This document shows positions 55,326-63,666 of a stretch of DNA of 64,000 nt, piece by piece. Numbering within the stretch: position 1 is the stretch's first letter; the number at the start of each line of letters is the position of its first letter. The stretch is from assembly GCF_000786215.1 (NCBI RefSeq), contig NZ_JROG01000004.1, positions 248,001 to 312,000 on the forward strand, in the 5' to 3' direction. Origin of the DNA: Sphingomonas sp. 35-24ZXX (GTDB lineage Bacteria; Pseudomonadota; Alphaproteobacteria; Sphingomonadales; Sphingomonadaceae). The notes below the pieces were generated by a model, which saw nothing but the letters and a program-made list of their open reading frames with translations, had not been told where the DNA came from and did not search any database. The position numbers and the translations under genes were made by a program.

Positions 55326-55756
55326 CAGGCGTCCCCTTCTTTCAGCAGATTGTCGCCGCTCATGTAGACATACACCTGCTGGAACAGGCGGTCCTTGAGA
55401 TAGAAGCGATTGCAGTTTTCATAGCGCAGCTGCTCGCCGCCGTTGGGCGTGATCAGCACCGTGAACTGCGAGCAGACCGCGTTCGATGCGGGATCGGCGA
55501 CATGGACGAAATTGCCGTGCCAGATCTGCTCGAAATCGGCGAACAGCTTGACGAACATGGCGCGGATGGCCTCGCGGCCCTGGTGCACGGTGTTCGATGT
55601 CACCTCGGTCAGCGTCGCGTCAGGTGCAAAGCAATTGAGCACCTGATCCATGTTCTTGTTGTCGACCCCGTCGAAATAGCGCTTGGTGACGATGTCGATA
55701 TAGAACGGATACGGCAGTGGCGCCTGGCCCGCGCCGCCCGGTGACCAGTCTGTCAT
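55325..55756 (-). CDS. SnoaL/NTF2-like protein (copy 1)
   Basis: A 143-residue NTF2-like protein from ATG 55756, which overlaps the racemase-like stop by 1 bp (TGATG); a TTG 9 bp upstream is in frame. Pattern as in its neighbour: YFDGVDNKNMDQVLNCFAPD, VHQGREAIRAMFVKLFADF, and YLKDRLFQQVYVYMSGDNLL. Probably forms a dimer or a heterodimer with copy 2. Catalytic residues cannot be assigned. Confidence 0.8.
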   Translation of the reverse strand: MTDWSPGGAGQAPLPYPFYIDIVTKRYFDGVDNKNMDQVLNCFAPDATLTEVTSNTVHQGREAIRAMFVKLFADFEQIWHGNFVHVADPASNAVCSQFTVLITPNGGEQLRYENCNRFYLKDRLFQQVYVYMSGDNLLKEGDA

Positions 55757-56508
55757 CAGAACCAACCCTTTCTTATGTCTTCATCCTTGGGCACTTCCGG
55801 CATCGGAAACGCCTTTTTGCTATGCGTCAGCCCGCATTCGATCAGGCCTTCAAGGAATTTCCACGCGATCTGGCCCGGGTTGATCACCGGGATCGGCAGG
55901 TTCGCCGCGAGGAACGCTGCCGACTGGTGCATCGTGGTCGAGCCCAGCACGATCACGTCCGCGCCATCCTCTTCCATCGCGCGGGTGGCTTCGGCTTTCA
56001 GCTTGTCGAAGATCACCTCTTCCTTGCCCGCGAGCAGTTCGGTGACATCGGGCCGGGTGTTGATCGACCGCAGCGAGGCGACACGGTCCCAGAAGCCGTA
56101 TTCGGTCAGCGTCTTCTGGTAGAGCGGGAACCATTCGGGCCACATCGTGAGCACGGTGAATTTCTTGCCCAGCATCATCGCGGCAGCAAAGGCTGCCTCG
56201 CCCGGACCGATCACCGGGATCGACAGGCGCGATCGCAGCGCGCGCAGCCCCGAATCGCTGACGGTGTCGATGAGGACGCCGGCATAGCCCTCCGCCTCGG
56301 CGGTGACACCGGTCTGGAACACCGTCCAGTCCATCAGCAGCATGTCGTGATAGCTGTCGCCCAGCGCTGCGCCCCAGGGGACGGCGACGAATTCGGGCTT
56401 GAAACCGGGACGGACGAAGTCGTCGGGAAGCTGCGCGGCGCGGGCGGCGACACCGGCGTCGTCCATGGGGATGGGGACTATAACCTTGATACGGCGATCA
56501 TCTGTCAT
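55756..56508 (-). CDS. Asp/Glu (hydantoin) racemase-superfamily protein lacking catalytic cysteines
   Basis: About 250 residues from ATG 56508 (GGGGG upstream); an opening from 56583 would begin beyond the promoter. The fold pattern fits hydantoin/aspartate racemases: KVIVPIPMDDAG at the start, IDTVSDSGLRALRSRLSIPVIGPGEAA in the middle and EDGADVIVLGSTTM near residue 200. At both places where racemases carry catalytic Cys (xCFGDPGL and LGCAGM) this protein has Thr (TVSDSGL) and Ser (LGSTTM). The only Cys is near the C-terminus (LIECGL). Racemase activity is therefore unlikely. First gene of the minus-strand set. Confidence 0.78.
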   Translation of the reverse strand: MTDDRRIKVIVPIPMDDAGVAARAAQLPDDFVRPGFKPEFVAVPWGAALGDSYHDMLLMDWTVFQTGVTAEAEGYAGVLIDTVSDSGLRALRSRLSIPVIGPGEAAFAAAMMLGKKFTVLTMWPEWFPLYQKTLTEYGFWDRVASLRSINTRPDVTELLAGKEEVIFDKLKAEATRAMEEDGADVIVLGSTTMHQSAAFLAANLPIPVINPGQIAWKFLEGLIECGLTHSKKAFPMPEVPKDEDIRKGWF

Positions 56509-56550
56509 GCGAACCCCCAACCCGGATCGCCTCTGCGTTCGATCCATGGC

Positions 56551-56583
56551 TTGACGGTATTGTATACAAATGTCTATCGTCAA
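56551..56583. promoter_or_regulatory. Divergent promoters flanking a GntR-type operator
   Basis: TTGACG (56551-56556) reading right and the same motif reading left (56583-56578) act as opposed -35 elements. Rightward -10 would be TATCGT at 18-bp spacing (56575-56580). Between them lies TTGTATACAA (56560-56569), with core TGTATACA. It is positioned to repress the racemase-like operon and gntR together. Confidence 0.6.
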
Positions 56584-56663
56584 TAGCGAAATTTGGTTGG
56601 GACGCGATCAACCGGGTTGATGACCTGCCGGGCAAGGGGCGCCACACACGGCGGGGCTTTGGG

Positions 56664-57362
56664 ATGGGATTGAAAACAATGGAAAAAGCCGCATCACCGC
56701 GTGCATCGGACATTGCCTATGACAAGATCCGCCAGTTTGTGCTGTCGGGCCGGGCGGAGCCGGGCGAGCAACTGACCGAGGAGCAGCTGGCGCGGATTTC
56801 GGGCGTTTCGCGCACACCTGTCCGCGAGGCGGTGCGCCGCCTGGAGAACGAACTGCTGATCGTGCGCAGCGATTCCAAGCGGCTGTTTGTCGCGGACTGG
56901 TCCGCCGACGACATCGACGAGATGTTCGTTCTGCGCGGCATGCTGGAAGGCCATGCGGCCAGCCGCGCAGCGCGCAACATCTCCAGCCGGCAGATCGAGG
57001 AACTGGGCCGGATATCGGACAGTCTCGACGCGGCGGTCCATTCCAATCCCCCCGATGTGGTGGAATTTCTGGCCCAAAACCGACGGTTTCACGATATCGT
57101 GCTCGATGCCGCCAGATCGCCCCGATTGAGTGCGATGCTGCCGATGCTGGTCGAGCAGCCCGTCGTCCGCCGCACGGCGGCGCAGTATCGCACCGATGAA
57201 CTGGTGCAGTCGGCGCGCGAGCACCGCGAGCTGATCAGCGCGTTTGCCGCGCGCGATTCGCACTGGGCTCGTGCGGTGATGACCAGCCACATCCGCCGCG
57301 CCTTCCATGTGTTCAGCAGCACTGCCAAGCGGCGCACCGACCAGCTTCGGGCGAACGACTGA
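56664..57362 (+). CDS. GntR-family regulator, FadR/FCD type
   Basis: A 232-residue regulator. The winged helix spans about residues 15-75 (RASDIAYDKIRQFVLSGRAE, then LTEEQLARISGVSRTPVREA). The FCD effector domain fills the rest, with the metal-site pattern of Asp/His residues (RFHDIVLD, then REHRELISAF and SHIRRAF). Related FCD regulators bind carboxylic acids and repress catabolic operons. TGTATACA sites lie at its own promoter and just after it, upstream of the lyase gene. ATG 56679 is an alternative start. Confidence 0.9.
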   Translation: MGLKTMEKAASPRASDIAYDKIRQFVLSGRAEPGEQLTEEQLARISGVSRTPVREAVRRLENELLIVRSDSKRLFVADWSADDIDEMFVLRGMLEGHAASRAARNISSRQIEELGRISDSLDAAVHSNPPDVVEFLAQNRRFHDIVLDAARSPRLSAMLPMLVEQPVVRRTAAQYRTDELVQSAREHRELISAFAARDSHWARAVMTSHIRRAFHVFSSTAKRRTDQLRAND

Positions 57363-57371
57363 CGCATTTTT

Positions 57372-57407
57372 TTGCAGGTCTGGACGAGCAGAATTGAAAT
57401 GTATACA
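57372..57407 (+). promoter_or_regulatory. Second promoter and GntR-type operator before the lyase gene
   Basis: TTGCAG (57372-57377), 17-bp spacer, TGAAAT (57395-57400). The core TGTATACA (57400-57407) overlaps the -10 end and predicted start. Identical to the core at 56561-56568. The lyase ATG is at 57417. Confidence 0.55.
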
Positions 57408-57416
57408 AACCTCGGC

Positions 57417-58322
57417 ATGAACAGCATCCAGATCGTCGAAGTTGGCCCGCGGGACGGGTTGCAGAACGAACCCGACATCGTGTCCACCGCCGACAAGCTG
57501 GCGATGATCGATCGGATGATCGACGCCGGTGCCCGTCGGCTGGAGGTGGCCAGCTTCGTTCACCCCCAGCGCGTGCCGCAAATGGCCGATGCCGAAGCCG
57601 TGATCGCCGGGCTGCCCGACCGCAAGGATGTGTCGTACATCGGCCTGACGCTGAACAAGCGCGGCGTGCTGCGTGCGCTGGCGACGAAGGACGGCGGCAA
57701 GCGCGGGGTCGACGAGATCGGCTGCGTCATCGTCGCCACCGACACGTTCGGCCAGAAGAACCAGGGCCAGACCGTCGCCGAAGGGATCACCGAGGCGAGC
57801 GAGATGATCCGCTTTGCCAAGGAGAACGGGCTGATTGCGCAGGTCACCATCTCGGCCGCATTCGGCTGCCCGTTCGAAGGCGATGTTCCGCCGCAGCGGA
57901 TCGTCGATATTGCCAAGGCGGTGCTCGAGGCGGGGCCTGCCGAGATCGCGCTGGCCGATACGATCGGCGTCGGCGTTCCGGCGCAGGTGACCGATCTGTA
58001 CAACCGCCTGACCGAGTTCGTGCCCTCCGATGTTCGGTTGCGCGCGCATTTTCACAACACGCGCGGCACCGGCATCGCCAATGCCTGGGCGGCGATCCAG
58101 GCGGGGGTCGGCATGCTGGATGCCAGCCTCGGCGGTCTTGGCGGTTGCCCGTTCGCCCCGAGGGCGACCGGCAACATCGCCACCGAAGAGCTGATCTATC
58201 TCGCAGAGCAATCAGGCATCGACCACGGCATGGATCTGGACGCCGCCATCGCCGCCAATCGCTGGATGGCCGTAATTCTTGGCCGCGAACTGCCGTCTCT
58301 GGTCGCGCGCGCCGCGGCCTGA
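57417..58322 (+). CDS. Hydroxymethylglutaryl-CoA lyase-like enzyme
   Basis: About 301 residues, a TIM-barrel carbon-carbon lyase. N-terminal VEVGPRDGLQNE carries the metal-binding Asp. His pair in RAHFHNTRG completes the site. GLGGCPFAPRATGN contains the catalytic Cys244 of the HMG-CoA-lyase signature. ATG 57417 is preferred because upstream in-frame starts fall in the operator. In leucine catabolism this fold splits HMG-CoA, but here there is no leucine-degradation gene, and the neighbours suggest a different 3-hydroxyacyl-CoA. Confidence 0.88.
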   Translation: MNSIQIVEVGPRDGLQNEPDIVSTADKLAMIDRMIDAGARRLEVASFVHPQRVPQMADAEAVIAGLPDRKDVSYIGLTLNKRGVLRALATKDGGKRGVDEIGCVIVATDTFGQKNQGQTVAEGITEASEMIRFAKENGLIAQVTISAAFGCPFEGDVPPQRIVDIAKAVLEAGPAEIALADTIGVGVPAQVTDLYNRLTEFVPSDVRLRAHFHNTRGTGIANAWAAIQAGVGMLDASLGGLGGCPFAPRATGNIATEELIYLAEQSGIDHGMDLDAAIAANRWMAVILGRELPSLVARAAA

Positions 58323-58380
58323 TGCGGCACATCAAGTCAATCGTGCCGGCCTTCGCGTCGGCAAGCCAAGGGGTGAAGGA

Positions 58381-60438
58381 ATGAGTTACAGACTGGGTGT
58401 CGATGTGGGCGGCACGTTTACCGATCTGCTGCTGTTCGACGAGCAATCGGGCGTCTTTTGGCGGCACAAGACGCCTTCGACGCCGCACGACAGCTCGGAA
58501 GGCATCCTGGTCGGCGTGCAGGCAATCTGCAGCAGCGCCGGGATCACCCCTGCCCATGTCGAGATCTTTCTTCACGGCACGACAGTCGCCACCAATGCGG
58601 TGCTCGAAGGCAAGGGCGCGCGTGTCGGCCTGATCGTGACCGAAGGCTATCGCCAGGTGATGCAGATCGCGCGCAGCTTTGTGCCCGGCGGCCTTGCCGG
58701 CTGGATCGTCTGGCCCAAGCCGACCCCGCTTGCCGCGCTGGAAGATACCGTCGAGGTCAAGGGGCGCATGTCGGCGCAGGGCGAAGAAATGCACGCCACC
58801 GATGATGCCGATATCCGCGCCGCGCTGGAAACGCTGAAGGCGCAGGGCGTCGAGGCGCTGACCGTCAGCCTGATGAACGCGTATCTCAACGGTGCGCATG
58901 AAAAGCGCGTTGCCGAGATCGCCGCCGAGGTGATGCCCGATGTGCCGATCTCGCTGAGCCACATCGTGCTGCCCGAGATGCAGGAATACGAACGCACGCT
59001 GACCACGGTCGCCAATGCCGCAGTGCGCCCGGTGGTCGGCCGCTATGTCCGCAACCTGCGCAGCCGTCTGCGCGATGCCGGCATGGCAGGCAAGCTGGCC
59101 CTGCTGCGCTCGGACGGCGGGCTGATGTCGTCGGAAAAGTCGGAGGAACACCCCGTCTCGCTGCTGATGTCGGGTCCTGCCGGCGGCGTCACCGGCGCGA
59201 TCTGGGTCGGCAAGAACGCCGGGATCAGGAACATCCTGACGCTCGACGTGGGCGGCACCTCGACCGACGTTGCGCTGATCGAGAATCTGGAGGCGCGCCG
59301 CGTGCGCACCACCGAGGTCGGGCATCTGTCGGTCCGCGCCTCGGCGCTCGACGTCAAGACCGTGGGCGCGGGTGGCGGCTCGATCGCCTATGTGCCCGAG
59401 CTCACCGGCGCGCTGCGCGTCGGCCCGCAATCGGCGGGCGCGGTGCCGGGGCCGGTGGCCTATGGCAAGGGTGGCGAACTCCCGACCGTGACCGACGCCA
59501 ATGTCGTGCTGGGCTATCTGCCCGAGGCGTTGCTCGGCGGTACCTTCAAGCTCGACCGCGAGGGCGCGAAAAAGGCGGTGCAGACCATCGCCGATGCTCT
59601 GGGCATCGACCTGTACGCTGCGGCGCGCGGCATCATCGATATCGTCAACGAAAACATGTTCGGCGCACTGCGCATGATCTCGGTGCAGCAGGGCTATGAT
59701 CCGCGCGACTTTGCGCTGATGGGCTTTGGCGGCGCAGGCCCGCTGCACGTGAATGCGGTCGCGCGGCTGATGGGCAGCTGGCCCGCCGTCTCGCCGGTGT
59801 CCCCGGGCGTTTTGTGCGCGCTGGGCGATGCGACGACGCGGATGCGCACCGAAACCGCGCGCAGCTTCTCGCGGCTCGCCAGCGCGACGACGCTGGAGGA
59901 ATTGGGAGGCATTCTCGACGAGATGGCGACCCAGATCGGCGACGAACTGGTCGCCGAAGGCGTCGCGAAGGACGATGTCACGATCACCTTCGAGGTCGAT
60001 GTCCGCTATGCGGGGCAAGCTTTCGAGGTGCCGATGGCGGTCACCCGCGATGACCTGCACAGCCATGGCATCGAGTGGCTGACCGGACGGTTCGACGAGG
60101 AGCACCACCGGCTGTTCACCTTCAACATGGACAGCGAGCACGAGATCGTGAACCTGCGCGCGGTCGCGATGGGGCAGGCGCTCGATCTGCCCGCCGCGAA
60201 GCTTGCCCAGGGCAATGGCGACCCGTCTGCCGCCAAGCTGCGCGACCACGAACTGTGGATGGACGGGGCGATGATGCCCGCGGTCATCTACGACCGGTCC
60301 AAGCTGCTCGCTGGGGATGTCATCCCCGGGCCTGCGATCGTCATCGAAATGGATTCCACCACGCTGATCGAGGCGGATTGTACCGGCACCGTCGATGCCG
60401 TCGGCAACATCCTGATCACGCTGAAGACGGGGAACTGA
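58381..60438 (+). CDS. Hydantoinase/oxoprolinase-family subunit A (HyuA)
   Basis: A 685-residue ATP-binding subunit. ATG 58381 follows AAGGGGTGAAGGA; the frame is open further left in antisense to the lyase gene. The ASKHA-like nucleotide site shows GVDVGGTFTDLLLFD at the start and LTLDVGGTSTDVALI at about residue 290, with GAGGGSIAYV soon after. Relatives are N-methylhydantoinase A, 5-oxoprolinase, caprolactamase and acetone/acetophenone carboxylase subunits: all couple ATP hydrolysis to ring opening or carboxylation. Works with HyuB encoded 4 bp downstream. Confidence 0.92.
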   Translation: MSYRLGVDVGGTFTDLLLFDEQSGVFWRHKTPSTPHDSSEGILVGVQAICSSAGITPAHVEIFLHGTTVATNAVLEGKGARVGLIVTEGYRQVMQIARSFVPGGLAGWIVWPKPTPLAALEDTVEVKGRMSAQGEEMHATDDADIRAALETLKAQGVEALTVSLMNAYLNGAHEKRVAEIAAEVMPDVPISLSHIVLPEMQEYERTLTTVANAAVRPVVGRYVRNLRSRLRDAGMAGKLALLRSDGGLMSSEKSEEHPVSLLMSGPAGGVTGAIWVGKNAGIRNILTLDVGGTSTDVALIENLEARRVRTTEVGHLSVRASALDVKTVGAGGGSIAYVPELTGALRVGPQSAGAVPGPVAYGKGGELPTVTDANVVLGYLPEALLGGTFKLDREGAKKAVQTIADALGIDLYAAARGIIDIVNENMFGALRMISVQQGYDPRDFALMGFGGAGPLHVNAVARLMGSWPAVSPVSPGVLCALGDATTRMRTETARSFSRLASATTLEELGGILDEMATQIGDELVAEGVAKDDVTITFEVDVRYAGQAFEVPMAVTRDDLHSHGIEWLTGRFDEEHHRLFTFNMDSEHEIVNLRAVAMGQALDLPAAKLAQGNGDPSAAKLRDHELWMDGAMMPAVIYDRSKLLAGDVIPGPAIVIEMDSTTLIEADCTGTVDAVGNILITLKTGN

Positions 60439-60442
60439 AACC

Positions 60443-62320
60443 ATGCCCGCCACCATCATTCAGACCAACACGACCCCGTTCGAGAAGAAGGCCATTGATC
60501 CGGTCAGCCTCGACATCATCGAAAACGCGCTGCGCAACGCGCGGATCGAGATGGACGCGACCCTGGTGCGCACCGCCATGTCGCCGGGCATCCGCGAACA
60601 GGGCGATGCCTTTCCGTTGATCGCCGACCATCTCGGCCGGATGATCGTCGGCCAGTTCGGCAGTTTCATCGGCGGCTTCCTCGAAGGCTACGACGGCACG
60701 CTCGAGGATGGCGACATGATCTTCCTGTCCGATCCGTACTCGGTCGGCGGCGCGATCAGCCATTGCAACGACTGGCTGGTGCTGCTGCCGGTGTTCAAGG
60801 ATGGCCGCCTGCTCGCCTATACCGCGATGTTCGGTCACCAGAGCGACATCGGCGGCAAGGTGCCCGGATCGATGCCGATCGATGCGACCAACATCTTCCA
60901 GGAAGGCGTGCGCATTCCCCCGGTGAAGATCTACAAGCAGGGTGTGTACAACGAGGATCTGGTCAAGCTGGTGCTGCACCAGAGCCGCACGCCTGCCTGG
61001 TGCGCAGCCGACCTGAATGCGCTGATCGCATCGTGCCGTGTCGCCGCGCGCCGCGTCATCGAGATGAGCGAGCGTTTCGGCGTCGATACTTATGTCTCGG
61101 CGACGCAGGAGCTGCTGGCGCGCAATCACCGCGCGATGAAGACGCTGCTCGCGCAGGCGATCAGCGAGGAGCCGGTGAGCTTCGAGGATTACATCTGCGA
61201 CGACGGCATGGGCTATGGCCCCTACAAGCTGAAGTGCACGATGTGGCGCGATGGCGACACGGTGATCCTCGATTTCGACGGCACCGATCCGCAGAGCCAG
61301 GCCTCGATCAACTTCCTGCTCAACGAGAACATGTTCAAGATGTTCTTCGGCATCTACATGATCATGGTCTTCGACCCGCAGATCCTGTTCAACGACGGCT
61401 TCTACGACCTGATCGAGGTGCGCATTCCCGATGGGTCGCTGCTGAAGCCGCGCTATCCCGCTGCACTGTCGGGCCGGACCCATGCTCTGGGACGCATCTT
61501 CGACATCCTGGGAGGTCTGCTCGGTCAGAAGACGCCCGAGTTCCTCAACGCCGCCGGTTTCTCGTCGTCGCCGCATCTGTTCTACGCAGGCACCGACAAG
61601 AAGGGCGAATGGTTCCAGCTGTTCCAGATCGGGTTCGGCGGCATCCCGGGGCGTCCGATGGGCGATGGCCCTGATGGCCATTCGCTGTGGCCCGGTTTCA
61701 CCAACGTGCCCAACGAGTTTCTCGAGCGGTATTTCCCGCTGGTCATCGAACGCTACGAGACCGTGCCCGACAGCGGCGGCGCAGGCCTGCACCGCGGTGG
61801 CAACGGCATCATCATGACCTACCGGTTCCTGGAGCCCGGCGTCATTGCCATCCATGATGACCGCTGGTTCGTGCCGCCGTGGGGCGTCAATGGCGGCAAG
61901 CCTGGCGCACGCGCACGCAAGATTCTGGAAAAGCCCGACGGGTCGCAAACCATCGTCGGCAACAAGGTGGAGGACGTCCATGTCGAGGCTGGCGACGTCC
62001 TCCACTTCATCACCTGGGGCGGCGGTGGCTGGGGCGACCCGCTCCAACGCGCGCCCGAGCTGGTGGGCAAGGAAATCCGCCAGGGGCTGGTGACGCCCGA
62101 GGGAGCCAGGGCCTATGGCGTTGTCGCCGACGCCGAGGGGCTGGTCGATACCGCCGCCACCGAAGCCCTGCGCGCCGAAATCCGCGCCGCGCGCGGCGAA
62201 CTGGCGCTGTTCGATTATGGCCCCAGCATCGAGGAACTGCGTGCGAACTGCCTTGCGGAAACGGGCCTGCCTGCGCCGATCCAGCCGCGCTGGGCCAATT
62301 ATGCCGTTGCTGCAGAATAA
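60443..62320 (+). CDS. Hydantoinase/oxoprolinase-family subunit B (HyuB)
   Basis: A 625-residue partner of HyuA. Family landmarks are DPVSLDIIENALRNARIEMD at about residues 18-37, HCNDWLVLLPVF, GHQSDIGGKVPGSMP (metal-binding His/Asp region), DFDGTDPQSQASINF and GGAGLHRGGNGI, with a C-terminal Gly-rich WGGGGWGDPLQR. Length suits hydantoinase/caprolactamase B rather than the larger acetone carboxylase alpha. A short ATP-independent third subunit (as in AcxC) is absent. Confidence 0.92.
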   Translation: MPATIIQTNTTPFEKKAIDPVSLDIIENALRNARIEMDATLVRTAMSPGIREQGDAFPLIADHLGRMIVGQFGSFIGGFLEGYDGTLEDGDMIFLSDPYSVGGAISHCNDWLVLLPVFKDGRLLAYTAMFGHQSDIGGKVPGSMPIDATNIFQEGVRIPPVKIYKQGVYNEDLVKLVLHQSRTPAWCAADLNALIASCRVAARRVIEMSERFGVDTYVSATQELLARNHRAMKTLLAQAISEEPVSFEDYICDDGMGYGPYKLKCTMWRDGDTVILDFDGTDPQSQASINFLLNENMFKMFFGIYMIMVFDPQILFNDGFYDLIEVRIPDGSLLKPRYPAALSGRTHALGRIFDILGGLLGQKTPEFLNAAGFSSSPHLFYAGTDKKGEWFQLFQIGFGGIPGRPMGDGPDGHSLWPGFTNVPNEFLERYFPLVIERYETVPDSGGAGLHRGGNGIIMTYRFLEPGVIAIHDDRWFVPPWGVNGGKPGARARKILEKPDGSQTIVGNKVEDVHVEAGDVLHFITWGGGGWGDPLQRAPELVGKEIRQGLVTPEGARAYGVVADAEGLVDTAATEALRAEIRAARGELALFDYGPSIEELRANCLAETGLPAPIQPRWANYAVAAE

Positions 62321-62332
62321 GGGAAGCGACAG

Positions 62333-63544
62333 ATGAGCCAAGAAAACCGGGGGGCGCTGGCCGGCATCCGTGTCGTCGAACTGGGGCAGCTGATTGCAGG
62401 ACCGTTCTGCGGCCAGCTGCTCGGCGACATGGGCGCGGAAGTGATCAAGGTCGAACCCCCCGCGGTGGACGGCAAGGGGGGCGGTGACCCGATGCGCGCC
62501 TGGGGTCACGGCGAACACAAATTGTGGTGGGAGGTCGTGGCCCGCAACAAGAAGTCGGTCAGCGCCAATCTGCGCATCGTGGAAGGCCAGGAGATCGTGC
62601 GCAAGCTGATCGCGCACGCCGATATCCTGATCGAGAATTTCAAGCCCGGCACGATCGAGAAATGGGGGCTGGGGCCCGATGCGCTGCACGTCATCAACCC
62701 GCGGCTGATCATCGTGCGCGTGTCGGGCTATGGCCAGACCGGCCCCTATTCGTCACGCGCGGGCTTTGGCGGCATTGGCGAGGCGATGGGCGGCTGGCGC
62801 GCGATCGTCGGCGACCCTGACCGTCCGCCCAGCCGCATGGGGGTTTCGATCGGCGATTCGCTGGCGGCGACCTATGGCTGCATGGGGGCACTGGCCGCGC
62901 TGCATGCAAGGGAGCGCACCGGCAAGGGCCAGGTCGTCGACAGCGCGCTGTACGAGGCGGTGCTGCAGGTGATGGAAAGCCTGGTGCCCGAATATATGGT
63001 CGGCGGCCATGTCCGCCAGCGCACCGGATCGATCCTGGAAGGGGTCGCGCCGAGCAACGTCTATCAGTGCAGCGATGGCGAATATCTGATCGGTGCCAAC
63101 CAGGACGCGGTATTTGCGCGGCTGTGCGCGGCGATGGGACAGCCCGAGCTGGCGTGCGATCCGCGCTATGCGACGCATCTGGCACGCGGGCAGCGCCAGA
63201 AGGAGCTCGACGACCTGATCGAGGCCTGGACGCGCACGTTGACCGTGGCCGAGGTCGAGGCGCTGATGATCGAGTACAGCGTGCCGGCGGGCAAGATCTA
63301 TGGCGCCGCCGACATGCTGGAGGACGAGCATTTCAAGGCGCGCGAGGCCCTGGTCGAGGTCGACAGTCCGCGCTGGGGCAAGTTTGCGATGCAGAACAGC
63401 TTTCCCAAGCTGTCGGACACGCCCAGCGCCATCCGCTCGCTCGCGCCTCAGAGCATCGGCGAGCACAATGCCGAAATCTACGGCCAGTTGCTGGGTCTCG
63501 ATGCGGAGACGATCGACAATCTGAAGGCCGCAGGCGCGATCTGA
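62333..63544 (+). CDS. Family III CoA-transferase (CaiB/BaiF type)
   Basis: A 403-residue enzyme. N-terminal LAGIRVVELGQLIAGPFCGQ and LGDMGAEVIKVEPP are the family start. SGYGQTGPYSSRAGF contacts CoA. The catalytic Asp is about residue 203 in VVDSALYEAVLQ. It moves CoA between acyl donors and a carboxylic acid. In this operon it would activate the acid made by HyuAB or by the downstream hydrolase so that the lyase can cleave it. Substrate not predictable. Confidence 0.9.
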   Translation: MSQENRGALAGIRVVELGQLIAGPFCGQLLGDMGAEVIKVEPPAVDGKGGGDPMRAWGHGEHKLWWEVVARNKKSVSANLRIVEGQEIVRKLIAHADILIENFKPGTIEKWGLGPDALHVINPRLIIVRVSGYGQTGPYSSRAGFGGIGEAMGGWRAIVGDPDRPPSRMGVSIGDSLAATYGCMGALAALHARERTGKGQVVDSALYEAVLQVMESLVPEYMVGGHVRQRTGSILEGVAPSNVYQCSDGEYLIGANQDAVFARLCAAMGQPELACDPRYATHLARGQRQKELDDLIEAWTRTLTVAEVEALMIEYSVPAGKIYGAADMLEDEHFKAREALVEVDSPRWGKFAMQNSFPKLSDTPSAIRSLAPQSIGEHNAEIYGQLLGLDAETIDNLKAAGAI

Positions 63545-63564
63545 ACGCGCTGGGCACACCCCGC

Positions 63565-63650
63565 TCCGTCCTTCGCGCAAAGGCGGAGGCCTGCTATAAT
63601 GCTCAAACGGTGACGAGCAAGCGGGACCCCCGCCTTCGCGGAGGTGACGA
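63565..63650. repeat. Intergenic hairpin repeat
   Basis: Two imperfect hairpins, CTCCGTCCTT/AAAGGCGGAG near 63565-63589 and CCGC-CTTC-GCGG near 63630-63645, between convergent genes. Composition and layout recall the element at 12031-12112. Probably a dispersed sphingomonad intergenic repeat that may also aid termination. Confidence 0.4.
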
Positions 63651-63666
63651 TCGGAAGGGTGAAGGG

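Noticed and set aside
57844-62689. Two long minus-strand open frames opposite hyuA and hyuB
   Set aside because: No recognisable motif; both are mirror images of strongly supported HyuA/HyuB genes.
62939-62950. Possible loss of the catalytic Asp in the CoA-transferase (Glu in LYEAVL)
   Set aside because: The conserved Asp of the family is the one in VVDSALYEA, which is present; the Glu is a normal family position.
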